Origin: Agapetus fuscipes
Taxonomy: Eukaryota; Arthropoda; Insecta; Trichoptera; Glossosomatidae
NCBI GenBank assembly: GCA_951799405.1
Contig: OX637335.1
Coordinates: forward strand, 17,736,342 to 17,800,341
Direction of reading: 5' to 3'
Length of the DNA stretch: 64,000 bases
The translations under genes and the position numbers were made by a program. Every line of letters starts with the position of its first letter. The stretch's first letter is position 1. The notes beneath the pieces are model-generated. The model was not told where the DNA came from. It did no database searches and saw nothing but the letters and a program-made list of their open reading frames with translations. Of this stretch, positions 20,543 to 30,955 are shown one piece after another.

Positions 20543-20975
20543 GGTCCGGTCGATAGCTCAGTTGGTAGAGTGATTGCATTCTATGCAGAGAACAAGGATT
20601 CGATCCCCATCGCGGCGAGAGTGTCAGAAATGACTTCAAGTTTCAGTGTTTATCTAAAACCTACCAGGGCTGGAAGTCTCATCACCAAGTTAATTCTTAC
20701 CTACCGAATATAATATTTTCATGAAGACTAATCAGCTGTTCACTTGCGGCCATCTTGGATTGACAGGTCTTCATACAAATATTACCGATATTCGATAGGT
20801 AAGAATTACCCTGGTGATGAGACTTCCAGCCCAGCAAAGTTTACTCAGCCGTCACAAGAAATGAGGACCAGCCCCCTCAGGTGCCGGAAAACCGCCACTT
20901 TGAACCACACTGAAGTGTAGAAATAAATTAATTGCTACGCGCAAATCCTCCGGGGAAAACGCGGAAAGACTTTGC
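20543..20975 (+). mobile_element. SINE-B2 second-tRNA part, split by MITE-P
   Basis: Begins CCGGTCGATAGCTCAGTTGG (A box) and has AAGGATTCGATCCCCATCG (B box). The body is cut after AACCTACCA and resumes with AAAGTTTACTCAGCCGTCAC after 20832. A decayed 3' end (CTCCGGGGAAAACGCGG) reaches about 20975. Confidence 0.5.
20667..20832. mobile_element. MITE-P palindromic element, copy 1
   Basis: GGGCTGGAAGTCTCATCACC at the start is inverted at the end (GGTGATGAGACTTCCAGCCC). Arms continue through AATTCTTACCTACCGAATA / TATTCGATAGGTAAGAATT. The centre holds GCGGCCATCTTGGATTGAC. Total 166 bp. A second copy is at 61626-61808. Confidence 0.5.
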
Positions 20976-21330
20976 CCAAATTATTAATCAGAACGAATCG
21001 ATTTTATGTACACCTTTGAGCTTCAATTATTCCAGATAATCGACGCTCTTCGGTTGGCAGGTACCTATATGATAACGCCTTTCATATTGTGTCTCAAAAA
21101 CTATTTTCGAGGAATAGTTTCTTATCTATGTATGTGGCCATGACTATTGAATGAAATCATTCAATTCATACACACGTAATACAAATTACATAGATAAACG
21201 TTATCAATAGAGTATTGTTACTAGTAGGTACAGCCAAAAAAAAATTGTTTGCAAACTTGCCAAATCATTCAAAAATATTCAGTATTGTAAAAAACAAAAC
21301 GCCATTCATACTTTGCGGTCTAATTAAACA

Positions 21331-22105
21331 GAAATACTAGGATTTGATGAGTTGAGTCTACACCAGAGACTAAAAGACATGACACAGACACTCTCACACC
21401 AACTCACACAGACACATAAATACACATTCGTAGCATTAGCTTAAACGCAACTAAGTGTAGCTATATAGTGTAACTTCTTGCCTGCGTTATCCCCAAAGGG
21501 CTCGCATGTGGCGATTCGGGACCTATTTATTTTTACGGGTAAGGGGGCCGGCCTCGCACCAACCGCTCTCAGTTGAAGTGGAGGTTTCCCAGTTCCCGGG
21601 AGGGCTGGGAAGGCTGAGTACACCTTGCCGGTATTTATTTAGGGTTTGAAATAGACACCGAAACGGGAAATCATTTCTAATACCCGCGGTGGGGATCAAA
21701 CCCTTGCTTTTGGCACGGAATGGAAGCATTCTACCAACTGAGCTATCGACCGGACTTTTTACGAGCTTCGTCGTCGCTACAAAGCGCCAATTCTCAAGCA
21801 AGACCCAGTTGCTGTAAGGCTGGATGGACCTTTAGTGACCGGTCATTGGTAATGGTTGAATTTTTCAACCCAGCGAAGAGCATATTTGAAAATATAAATG
21901 GTATTTTTTTTGTACTCCGCCGGGATTCGAACCCACAACCTTCCATTAACTAGTCCGAAGTGTTTCCACTGAACTACGAACCGGTCATAGGTCAGGATTT
22001 GATGAGTTGAGTCTACATCAGAGACTAAAAGACATCTAGAGACTTGACAGTCTTGCACAGACACACTCACACAGACACGCGAATACGTACCAGTAGCTTC
22101 CATAC
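21331..22105. repeat. Direct repeat of ~105 bp flanking a SINE-B2
   Basis: AGGATTTGATGAGTTGAGTC and CAGAGACTAAAAGACAT, followed by CACACAGACAC-type sequence, occur at 21331-21440 and again at 21993-22105. The SINE-B2 copy lies between. The repeats differ by indels, so this is far larger than a SINE target duplication and suggests a segmental duplication or two copies of another element. Confidence 0.5.
21448..21987 (-). mobile_element. SINE-B2, longest composite copy
   Basis: On the minus strand: tRNA-like head with GGTTCGTAGTTCAGTGGAAA and GGTTGTGGGTTCGAATCCCG; body with GTCCATCCAGCCTTACAGCA; second unit GTCCGGTCGATAGCTCAGTT with a B-box-like GGTTTGATCCCCACC; then CGGTGTCTATTTCAAACCC, GGCCGGCCCCCTTACCCG and GTTGCGTT. 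About 540 bp; a good reference for the family. Confidence 0.5.
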
Positions 22106-22361
22106 ATGTTTTCGCTTACGCGATCGAGGGGAATTCACGCAGCGTTTCGTACTCGGCGTGTATGTAATATGGGGCGTAGTACAGTATGACATAATGACAC
22201 ACTGAGCCATAATATATGTCAGCGGTGCGGATCCAGAATGACCATCAAGGACGCTATGTGGTGAACACTGGTGAAGTGGGCGCATATTATTATCAGAGTA
22301 CCATATAGCTACCAAACGATCACAGTTGACGCGTAGTATATTCCATGGTACTAAAACAGAT

Positions 22362-22751
22362 CCTATAATCTAAGTTGCAAAGATGTATAAACATTGAAAA
22401 TTCATATTAAATGCATGCCCACACACAGACACGTGTGAGTTCGCGTTTACAATCGTTGCAAGCGTACCTTCAAATTAACAACCAAACCTCAAATGAACAT
22501 AATTTTTTCAGGTTATAGGTTGGTTTAAAGCTCACTGTTAAAAATGGTTCACTTTGCCAATGTAACCCCTGTTTCAGGGAAGGACGGCAAGAGTTGCAGC
22601 ATGTATGTCCATTTGAGATTGGGTTTTTATGTTGTAGGTTCACATGCGGCATGTGCAAGCGCGAACATGTACGTGTCCGCTTGTGAGAATGCACATAATG
22701 TGAATATCCAATGTAACATATCTTTGCAACTTAGATTAGAGATTAGATTAG
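22362..22751. mobile_element. Two LINE-A 3'-UTR copies joined at their 5' sides
   Basis: 22362-22508 (minus) runs from TATAATCTAAGTTGCAAAGA to ACCTCAAATGAACATAA. 22510-22751 (plus) runs from GGTTATAGGTTGGTTTAAAG to ACTTAGATTAGAGATTAG. The tails point outward. The two belong to different tail subfamilies, so they are separate insertions rather than a folded copy. Confidence 0.5.
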
Positions 22752-23097
22752 AAATACAGACTTCCCACTCTGTGGTAGGTAATACATAAGTAAATAGTGC
22801 AACATTGTTTTCATTTTCGTTTTCTTGCTTGGACTTAGTAACTTTGCCCGTGTTGTTTCTAACATTATATTATGTACATAGCTGTGTTTCTTATTTGGCC
22901 TACATTCAGACTGCATAGCTGTTTATAGCTGAAATATCTGCACTAGTGCATATATGTGCAACTACAGAACCAATGCAATACTTTAAACACTCGGTACAAC
23001 TCAAATTTTTGTACCGGCAAGGTTTACCTACTCAAATTCGGTGGAGAAGTTTTAAATTCTATCAGAGTAGCGAGAGAATGTGGCATTCCTATGGTAA

Positions 23098-23151
23098 TCA
23101 AAAAGTTGAACTAATGTATGGAAGTGAAGCATGGACATTAATAAGAGGATA
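23098..23151 (+). pseudogene. LINE post-RT fragment (YGSEAWTL)
   Basis: The frame reads KVELMYGSEAWTLIRG and stops at TAA. LYGSExWTL is the conserved motif that follows the RT domain in many LINEs (compare VLYGCEAWSL in LINE-B). Upstream sequence gives no further recognisable motif. Confidence 0.5.
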
Positions 23152-23169
23152 AATTGCTTGCATTTCATA

Positions 23170-23565
23170 TCGTGATTTTTGCGAGCTCAGTCGTTTTCTT
23201 GTGAGCTCAGTCAATTCTCAAGCAAGACCCATTTTGTTGGAGGGTGAGATGCATCTTTTGTGACCGGTATTTAGCTATTACTGTTACTGTATCCTGCCAC
23301 CGTTCCACAAGGGGTGGCCGGTTTCTCCGTAGATACGTCTCCACTTTTTTCTGTCCTTGCATACCTCTTTCATCTCTTCAACATTCATCACTTTCTTCAT
23401 ACATACTCTTCTCTTATAAGCAAAGTCAATTATTTATTCAACCCAGTGAAGAGCATATCTGAAAATAAAAATGGAATATTCTTCGTTCTCCGCCGGGATT
23501 CGAGCTCACAACCTTCCATTTACAAGTCCAAAGCGTTACCTTTAAGACTACGGACTGGTCCTCAA
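23170..23565 (-). mobile_element. SINE-B1/B2 copy split by a LINE-A' fragment
   Basis: The 3' part (23170-23271, CAATTCTCAAGCAAGACCCA to TTTTGTGACCGG) and 5' part (about 23426-23565, TTATTCAACCCAGTGAAGAG to ACTACGGACTGGTCC) are consecutive in the SINE consensus. The tRNA-like head keeps CCGGGATTCGAGCTCACAA, a mutated B box. Confidence 0.5.
23272..23425 (-). pseudogene. LINE-A' C-terminal coding fragment inside a SINE
   Basis: The minus strand reads RRVCMKKVMNVEEMKEVC then KDRKKWRRIYGETGHPLWNG and stops near the 3' end. It matches the LINE-A C-terminus (CMKKVMTLEEMKEVCKDRKKWR). The 3' end is ACAGTAACAGTAATAGC, a (TTACAG)-type tail, so this is a subfamily with a short 3' UTR. It is inserted in the SINE at 23170-23565. 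Confidence 0.5.
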
Positions 23566-23577
23566 ATATGAATGATA

Positions 23578-23655
23578 TGAAAGAGGTATTCTAGGATACG
23601 AAGAAATGGAGACTTTGGCCACCTCTAACGGCATAGCGGCGTAAGTTATAAATGC
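23578..23655 (+). pseudogene. LINE-A' C-terminal fragment, degenerate
   Basis: The frame NDMKEVF-stop-DTKKWRLWPPLTA resembles KEVCKDRKKWR of LINE-A. Too short and damaged for more. Confidence 0.5.
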
Positions 23656-24082
23656 TAACCACTAGACTACGGATCGCTGCATTTATGTTCTATCTAACAA
23701 ATTTCTCGAGGAAAATAAAAATGAAATATTTACAAATTTGGTATTGAAGGCTATAAATTAGGTTCAAGGTGATATTACCATCATAGGCAAATTAAAACCT
23801 TATCTCACCGACGTACATGTACAAATTTGAGGCAGGTAGGCAATGGCACATGAGGAACCAGTTGCCTATCTCACTCTTATTAATTACCCTGTCGTTTCGT
23901 CACTTTGGAAATGAGACTTATCTAGTTTCTAACCTTCCACTACTTTTGATAAGTCTAATGAATTTTAATGTATATAAGTAGTTTGAACAAATTGGAAAAT
24001 TGTGAACAAAGGCTTAACGCATCAATCATTTCATAATATTGTAACGAATGTATAAGCTTATGTCTATCGTCTATGTGCTTTT

Positions 24083-24146
24083 ATGATTGTGTGTGTATGT
24101 GTTTGTTCTTACTTTTGATTGTGTGTGTATGTGTTTGTTTACTTAT
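24083..24146. repeat. Two-unit ~33-bp tandem repeat
   Basis: TGATTGTGTGTGTATGTGTT-TGTT occurs twice, separated by CTTACTTT. A local tandem duplication of TG-rich sequence. Confidence 0.5.
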
Positions 24147-24174
24147 TTTAATGTGTGTGTCTAGAAGTATTTGG

Positions 24175-24385
24175 ATAAAATGTCTACTCTACGAGAAAAG
24201 TATGAAGTGATCAGATTGAGGATTGTGAAAGACTGGGATATACAAAGTGAGCGCAAAAGAAGGAAATGCACAAAAATAGGTGACGGATGAATTGAAAGAG
24301 GTACATAAGAATAGGAAGAAATGGAGGCAGCTCTGCAGAGACTCTGGCTACCCAAGTAACAGTTACAGTACAGTAATCGAGCGAG
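24175..24385 (+). pseudogene. LINE-A' C-terminal coding fragment, frameshifted
   Basis: VKDWDIQSERKRRKCTKIG precedes a frame change; the next frame reads DELKEVHKNRKKWRQLCRDS. These align with NEWDIQSHNKRRTCMKK and KEVCKDRKKWR of LINE-A. It ends with AACAGTTACAGTACAGTAAT, the (TTACAG)-type tail of LINE-A'. Confidence 0.5.
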
Positions 24386-24725
24386 GTACTTCAGGTCTTT
24401 TTCAAAATTTCAAAAACCCAACTACGTGATTATTTAAATGAATCAAGCATTCAAATTGCATTTGCTTTTATGCAGTGCCCATTAAGTAGAGCGGGTACCT
24501 CAAAAATGTACTTGCACATGATGTCACAGCGTTATCAATCTATGTTTTTGAACTATTTTGAACTGCAAGTGTGAGAAATTGATTTCTTCCACATAATTGA
24601 CCCAGTTCCAGCAATTACAGCCGCAGCTAGCTACTCACACACATTCTGTAACTTTGTCCGCCACAATTTAGAGAGTTTCCAATCGAGACCATGTTTTTTT
24701 TATTGGCGATAACAGTTCGCTTTTA

Positions 24726-24980
24726 TAAACTATAATCTAAGTTGCAAAGATATGATTTACATTCAAAGCTCATATCAAATGCATGTCCACAAACAGACAC
24801 GTGTAAGTTCGCGCTTACGAATGCAGAATGTGTACTTACAAATTTAAAAAAAACTAAACTCAAATGAACATAAGCCCTGCAAGTTTTGCCGATCTTCCCT
24901 GGAACAGGGGTGACATTAGCAAAGTGAACCATTTTTTACAGTATGGGTGGTCAGCTTCATACCAACCTATAAGTCAAGGA
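24726..24980 (-). mobile_element. LINE-A 3'-UTR copy
   Basis: From ACTATAATCTAAGTTGCAAA to CATACCAACCTATAAGTCAA. Full UTR block, with TCATATCAAATGCATGTCC near the tail. Confidence 0.5.
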
Positions 24981-25464
24981 ATAAATATAATTAATCATTA
25001 TTGACAAAAATTGTAGATAAGCGAAACAAGCACTGGGATGACGGTGTGATGTTAGCCCGCCGAAAAAAACATAAATTCGGAGCAAAAAGCGTTCACAAAA
25101 CCATTACGATTTCAAAACGAAATTTCACATTAACTGTCAGTCCAATTCAGTTGGATTTCGTAAAAATAATATAACCTTGAATTCACAAAAAGGCTTTCCT
25201 AGTCGAATGCCCATTTTCTTAGAACCGCACGCAGGCGAAATTAATTCGCGTTCAAGGCCCGTGTTGGAACTGACATTTTCTCAGAAACTGTTCGTTGTGA
25301 TTGGCTTGTTTTTTTTTCAGGCTTGGAGTAACCTGAGAATTTGTATTTAACTTTTTAGTTATGAATCTAAAATGCATTGGCTTGCATTTATATATTTTTT
25401 ATCGATAAATTAGGTACTCGAAAATACGATACTGACATTGAGATGGATGATTGCTTGGAATTGC

Positions 25465-25717
25465 TTCCTTGACTTATAGGTTGGTATGTGGCTGACCACC
25501 CATGCTGTAGAAAATGTTTCATTTTGCCAATGCCACCCCTGTTTCAGGGAAGGTCGGCAAGAGTTGCAGGGTGTATGTTAATTTGAGATTTGAGTTTTTA
25601 TGTTGTAGGTTCACATGCGGCATGCACAAGCGCAAACTTGTACGTGTTTGCTTGTGAAAATGCATTTAATGTGAATCCCCAATGTTACGTATATTTTCAA
25701 CTTAGATTAGATTAGAC
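25465..25717 (+). mobile_element. LINE-A 3'-UTR copy
   Basis: TTCCTTGACTTATAGGTTGG to TTCAACTTAGATTAGATTAG. (GATTA)-tail subfamily. Confidence 0.5.
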
Positions 25718-25734
25718 TTACGGGTAACACGGTA

Positions 25735-25830
25735 CTACGCTGCATATGTAGTGTAACTTCTCGCCGTGTTTTTCCCGAAGGGGTCGCATTTGGTGAGTAG
25801 AACTTATTTCTTTTTACAGGTAAGAAAGCC
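25735..25830 (-). mobile_element. SINE-B2 3'-end fragment
   Basis: CTACGCTGCATATGTAGTGT, AACTTCTCGCCGTGTT and CCCGAAGGGGTCGCATTTGG are the complement of the SINE-B2 3' module, broken at GGCCGATCG. A short (GAA)n run follows at 25865-25880. Confidence 0.5.
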
Positions 25831-25887
25831 GGCCGATCGCCGAGTTTCACGGAAGACTCACGAGAAGAAGAAGAAGAAGGATTCAGA

Positions 25888-26314
25888 TTTATGCATGTCT
25901 ACAAGCAGACACACGTAAGTTCGCGCTTACACATGATGCATGTGTACTTACAAAATAAATCAAAGCTCAAATCAACATAAAAACCTTGCAACTCTTTACC
26001 TAAAACGGGATTGACCTTGGTAAAAGTGAAACAATTTTTGTACAGCATGGAAGGTCAGCCTCATACCAACCTTTAAGTCAAAGAAAACCATGATTATCAA
26101 AAAAAAATAGCTATGGAAATTTGTCAAACCATTTTAAGACTCTAAAATAATAATCTATAATCTAAGTTGCAAGGATATCTCAGATGTATGCCCACAAACA
26201 AACACGTGTAGTTCGCGCTTACAAATTCTGAATGTGTACTAACAAATAAAATCCGAACCTCAAATAAACATAAGCCCTACAACTTTTGCCGACCTTCCCT
26301 GACACAGGGGTGAC
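25888..26314 (-). mobile_element. Two LINE-A 3'-UTR copies
   Basis: 25888-26087: ATGCATGTCTACAAGCAGAC to ACCAACCTTTAAGTCAAAG, tail missing. 26147-26314: AATAATCTATAATCTAAGTT to CTTCCCTGACACAGGGGTGA, 5' part missing. They belong to different subfamilies, shown by the near-tail sequence. Confidence 0.5.
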
Positions 26315-26319
26315 TCAAT

Positions 26320-26865
26320 CCACAAAAATAATATTCAAGACAGTAGGGATACTTTTTCGATAATTCTAAATTGCGAAGAAAAGGGACGGATGCATTAAAA
26401 GTAACCAAATGCGAAAGGGACAGATCGAGGACCAAATGAGCAACGTTAGGTTTATTGTTTGCGGGAGTCAGCAGTTGGTAGAAAGGCAGAACAATGGAGC
26501 GACACAGACTCTCTACAGTGCGGTGCAAAAAAGTGGATGTATTTGAAAAAAAAAATGGATGTATTTAAAAACCACCGCCAGGGGTGCTATTCAAAAAGTG
26601 TTCGAGGAAATATAGGATAACTAATTAATTTGTATAGACAAATGATTAATGGCTTTAAGTGTGACCACATGTGGCCTTAAGGGACTATAATGTTCTTATC
26701 CAACAATAACAAGTTCATTTTGCATATATCCAGTAGACCAAGTTGACAAGCAAGCTACAAACACTGTGTACTTCAAATGCAAGATAAAAGTTAGTTCAAG
26801 AATTTTTAAACTGAAAAACAAAATACTAAGATCTTCCTTCAAAAAAATTGTCTTACTATTGCATA
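26320..26865. other. No recognised gene
   Basis: A minus-strand frame of about 80 codons here starts in LINE-A UTR sequence and has no family motif; I do not call it. No repeat family was recognised in this interval. Confidence 0.5.
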
Positions 26866-26869
26866 ACGA

Positions 26870-27530
26870 AACCTAGATAAAACTGACAAAGTGACGTATG
26901 AAACTAAAATTTGCATCTTAGATAAATACACCTTTTTAACTATTTTCTACGTGAGAAAACACTACAGAAGTGTGAAAACATTCTAGTAGAGAAGTTTTTC
27001 ATTAGAACTCCCTTATAATTTTATTAGTTTACTAACTATGGACGAAATGAAAGAAGTATGTAAGGACAGAAAGAAATGGCGGTTGATCAGTAATGTTGGC
27101 GGCTAAGGTTTATTAAATTGGAATTCGTTCTCTGTTTTAGTTTTGATGTCAATAGATATTATTATTTATTGATTTAAAAAATGTAATTTGTCGTGTAGGT
27201 ATGTTCCTTGACTTATAGGTCGGTATGCGGCTGACCACCCATGCTGTAAAAATGGTTCATTATGTCACCCCTGTTTCAGGGAAGGACGGTAAGAGTTGCA
27301 GGGTGTATGCTCATTTGAGATTTGGTTTTTATGTTGTAGGTTCACATGCGGCATGTGCAAGCGCGAACTTGTACGTGTCTGGTTGTGAAAATGCATGTAA
27401 TGTGAATCTCCAATGTAGCATATATTTGCAACTTAGATTAGATTAGACTATGGAGAGTCACACCCAATAAAATGTTTTATCCGCGAGTTCCCAAATCAGT
27501 GAATCAGCACTTGTTAATTTCACCTTTGAA
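26870..27530 (+). mobile_element. MITE-H copy split by LINE-A
   Basis: The left part holds TAAAACTGACAAAGTGACGT, CTTAGATAAATACACC and TTATTAGTTTACTAACTATG. The right part, after 27448, continues CACCCAATAAAATGTTTTAT and GTGAATCAGCACTTG. The join is continuous in the MITE-H copy at 56634-56895. ACTATGGA flanks the LINE-A insert on both sides and may be its target duplication. Confidence 0.5.
27037..27448 (+). mobile_element. LINE-A 3' end with last coding codons
   Basis: Begins in frame as DEMKEVCKDRKKWRLISNVGG, stops at TAA, then about 110 bp of AT-rich UTR and the conserved block from TTCCTTGACTTATAGGTCGG to CTTAGATTAGATTAGAC. It lies inside MITE-H, so both ends are defined by the interrupted host. 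Confidence 0.5.
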
Positions 27531-27703
27531 TTAGGTATCGATATTCTTAATTTAATGAACCAAACACAATTATTATTCATTGCACAAACAACAAGACCGG
27601 GAATTATCACCTCAAGGGCGCTTTACATCTTTTGGAAAAAATAGGAAACAATAATAGACAAAATACAGCTTATTCACAATATAATTGATGAAATAAAATG
27701 GCG

Positions 27704-27918
27704 TTCCTTGACTATACATGGGTTGTTTGGTTTGGGACTGACTCCCCATGCAGTAAAAACTAAGAACACTTTTACCAATGCCACTCTGGATACGGCGAAA
27801 CGCTGTTTGTATGCATACATGCAGCATGATAAGTGCCTGCTTTTGGGCATGCATTAAATATGAGCCCAAAATATCTGAATATCCTAAATTTATCTTTACA
27901 ACTTAGATTATATGTAGA
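27704..27918 (+). mobile_element. LINE-A 3'-UTR copy, degenerate
   Basis: TTCCTTGACTATACATGGGT, CCCATGCAGTAAAAACTAAG, TTGGGCATGCATTAAATATG and TTTACAACTTAGATTAT keep the family order. Confidence 0.5.
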
Positions 27919-27919
27919 T

Positions 27920-28430
27920 ATACATAAATTGAATCAAACCAAACTCTTTGAAATCAAGAAAAGGAATTATATTCGAAATAAATCCAATTAAATTCATAAA
28001 TTAAATTATTCAGTTAATGTTTCAGTTACTTAATTGATTTCTTTTAAAGAATAGAGTAAGCCAATTTAACAAATATTCCAAAACTGGTTTTAATTTCGCA
28101 AAAGCATTCAATTTCTTTTATTCATTCCAGAACATGTTATTTGCTTCACCCTTATGTTATTTTAAAGACGGTTACGTACTACGCAGCTGTTCTATGCGTT
28201 TATGCTAATCTAAGCTTTTTTGCCATTTCTCTAACATTCCCTAAAATATACAAGTTACAAAAAATAGCATGACGAAATTTCATGTGTGAATAAATAAGTA
28301 TTTACTAACTTTATAAATAAATAAAAAACTGTTTGAAGATTCTTCAATTATAATTTAAAACAATTTTGAGGGTCTATTTATACGTAAATGCGCACAAAAA
28401 CATGTGTTCTAAAATAACCCTGAATGAGTA
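27920..28430. other. No recognised gene
   Basis: AT-rich sequence without coding or repeat motifs I can name. Confidence 0.5.
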
Positions 28431-28431
28431 T

Positions 28432-28696
28432 TCTACAATCTAAGTTGCGATAATATATTACATTTAAGAATTTAAGAGTCATTGTATTTGCAATCCCGTA
28501 AGCAGACACGTATTAGTTCGCGCTTACACATGCCGCATGTGGACTTAGAACATAAAAACCCAATCTCAAATGAACATCAGCTCTGCATCTCTTGCAGAGC
28601 TGATGTTCATTTGATGATGTTCATGATGTTCATCCTGAAACAGTGGTGACATTAGCAAAGTGTACCATTTTTTTTACAGTACGGGTGGTCAGCCTA
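28432..28696 (-). mobile_element. LINE-A 3'-UTR copy with internal duplication
   Basis: From CTACAATCTAAGTTGCGATA to ACAGTACGGGTGGTCAGCC. Inside, GAGCTGATGTTCATTTGATG is followed by reiterated ATGATGTTCAT where a normal copy has a single GCAACTCTTGCCGACC stretch; TGCAGAGCTGATGTTCATTT is also the inverse of AATGAACATCAGCTCTGCA just upstream. Confidence 0.5.
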
Positions 28697-28699
28697 ATG

Positions 28700-29100
28700 T
28701 AATTTAGTAATGCTTTTTAACCCTGGAATGGTAACCTTATATTTTACTAACCATACGCTGATACGGCATGTCGTTTTTGAAACGCGTTTATTTGTTTTGA
28801 TGGTTATTTTATATGCTATCATGAATTATTTTATAGGACTTCAATACCATTCCATCCGATTGCCTGGCTTTCAACAGTAGACCGTAATAGCACGTGAAAT
28901 AAGATAAGTTTTCGTTCGCAGGCTAGGGGAGCCACCAGTTGCTCAACTTTCAGTTTTTATTCCGAATGCATCGCAATGGCCCGGAAAGAGAGGGGAACAT
29001 GATGGAAGATAGAGGGGCGAGATACATACATATCGTTCTATCGAAAAATTTCATCTTTGAATAGCAAAAATCTCATAATTTAAAATCGTACAGCACTACT
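28700..29100. other. No recognised gene
   Basis: Slightly less AT-rich than its surroundings around 28900-29030. No frame with a family motif was found. Confidence 0.5.
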
Positions 29101-29660
29101 GGATGACGACACGATGGATGTCGTGGTAGAGGAAGACCGAGAAAGGTATGGATGGACCAAATATCCGAAATTGCGAATGAATGGAATATCCAGAGTCATA
29201 ATAAAAGAAGAGCTTGTATGAAGAAGGTTATGACTCTGGAGGAAATGAAAGAAGTATGTAAGGATAGAAAGAAATGGCGGTTGATCTGTGATGTTGGCGG
29301 CTAGGGTTTGTTAAAGTAAAATTGGTTTTTATGATTTAGTTTTTTATGTCCATGTATATATTATAATTTGTTGATTTTAAAAATGTAATTTGTCATGTAT
29401 GTTCCTTGACTTATAGGTTGTTATGTGGCTGACCACCCATACTGTAAAAAATTGGTTCACTTTGCCAATGTCACCCCTGTTTCAGGGAAGGACGGCAAGA
29501 GTTGCAAGGCTTATGTTCATTTGAGATTGGGTTTTTATATTGTAGGTCCACATGCGGCATGTGTTAGCGCGAAATTATACATGTCTGCTTGTGGGAATGC
29601 ATTTAATATAAATCTTAAATGATATATATCTTTGCAGCTTAGATTAGATTAGATTAGACT
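29101..29660 (+). mobile_element. LINE-A, best 3' end joining coding sequence to UTR block
   Basis: The frame from about 29116 reads GCRGRGRPRKVWMDQISEI, ANEWNIQSHNKRRACMKKV and MTLEEMKEVCKDRKKWRLI, ending CDVGG and TAG at about 29302-29304. This is the C-terminal region of a non-LTR retrotransposon polyprotein; GRPRKxWxDxI is common in RTE-like LINEs. About 95 bp of AT-rich UTR follows, then the abundant block (29401 TTCCTTGACTTATAGGTTG) and a (GATTA)n tail at 29638-29659. This copy shows the block is a LINE 3' UTR. RT and endonuclease domains are missing through 5' truncation. Confidence 0.5.
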
Positions 29661-30362
29661 ACTGAAAACAGTCTGTTTTCTTTTAATAAATTACTATTTT
29701 CGAGTTTCAAGTTATAGAGATTGTTATCTGTAACAATCTTGAGAAAGGTTTCTTTAACTCTGTTATTGGAATTTAGGATTGATCAACACATAATCTCTTC
29801 CAAAGGAAAATTTACAGCACTTCTCAAAACATCTTATTTGTTTTAGTTTCTAGTAATTTAAAGGTCCAGGCAATAGATATGAAAATCGGAAACAATGTAG
29901 AGAAAGGCACAGCATTTTTGTAACTCTGATATCGAAATTTACGATTGGGTGTAAAACAAAAAGGCGTATAAATAGGCAATTTACAGCACTACCCAAGGCA
30001 TAATTTGTATATATTTTTTATTAATCGTTTAAAATTGCAAGACCAAAAAGAAGAGACAATTTGACAGAAGTTTGAAGAACTATTGATTTAGGTCTGAAAA
30101 GTATTAAATTTTAGCCGAAGAAAAAGTATTACACTATTACAGCATATACAAAACAAACAGTTGTTTATTATGATGACGATATGAGACAAAATAAATGAGA
30201 TCTCAACATAAGATGGAATGGCTCGACATCTCCGAAACTTCAATTATCCCAGAGGTAGGTATTTAAAAAATCTTACGAATGGAAGGAAAAAACTAGATTC
30301 AAAGGAATAATTGTTTCACTGCTTTACAAAGCCATCCTATTTTTTTTAATTGCTAGTATAAA

Positions 30363-30955
30363 AGCTCCTTGACTGATAGGTTGGTACGAGGCTGACCACC
30401 CGTGCTGTAAAAATCGGTTCACTTTTGCCAATGCCACCCCGGTTCAGGGAACGGCGGCAGGAGTTGCAAGGTTTATGTCCATGTGAGGTTTTCTTTATTT
30501 GTATGCACACATGCAGAATGTGTAGTCGCGAACCTACCTGCGTGTCGTTGGCATCTTGGACCGGTCCGTAGTCCGTAGTGGCAACACTTCGGACTCGTAA
30601 ATGGAAGGTTGTGGATTCGGATCCCGGCGGAGCACACAAAATATACCATTCATATTTCGAATGTGCTCTTCGCTGAGTTGAAAAATTCATAAATCTTTAC
30701 CAAAGACCGGTCACTGAAAGGTCCATCCAACCTTACAACAACTGGGTCTTGCTTGAGAATTGGCGCTTTCTTCAGCGACGACCAAGCTCGCAGAGGGCTC
30801 TTGAGGTGTGATACACACAAAAACAGCGCTCACCAAATAAATCATCCTAATATTATTATTATTATTATTATTACATGTGCCTGTCTGTGGGCATGCATTT
30901 CATATGAGCCTTAAATACTTACATATCCTTGCAGCTTAGATTATAGATTATAGAT
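30363..30955 (+). mobile_element. LINE-A 3'-UTR copy split by SINE-B1
   Basis: The 5' part runs CTCCTTGACTGATAGGTTGG to GTGTAGTCGCGAACC (to about 30550). The 3' part resumes ACATGTGCCTGTCTGTGGGC and ends CAGCTTAGATTATAGATTAT. The break falls where uninterrupted copies read CGAACTTACACGTGTCTG. Confidence 0.5.
30559..30873 (+). mobile_element. SINE-B1, near full-length
   Basis: GACCGGTCCGTAGTCCGTAG (A-box region), GGTTGTGGATTCGGATCCCG (B box), then CTTCGCTGAGTTGAAAAATT, AACTGGGTCTTGCTTGAGAA, GCGACGACCAAGCTCGCAGA, CTCTTGAGGTGTGATACACA, AAATAAATCATCCTAATATT and (ATT)n. It is nearly identical to 50018-50323, suggesting recent activity or a very similar source. Confidence 0.5.
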
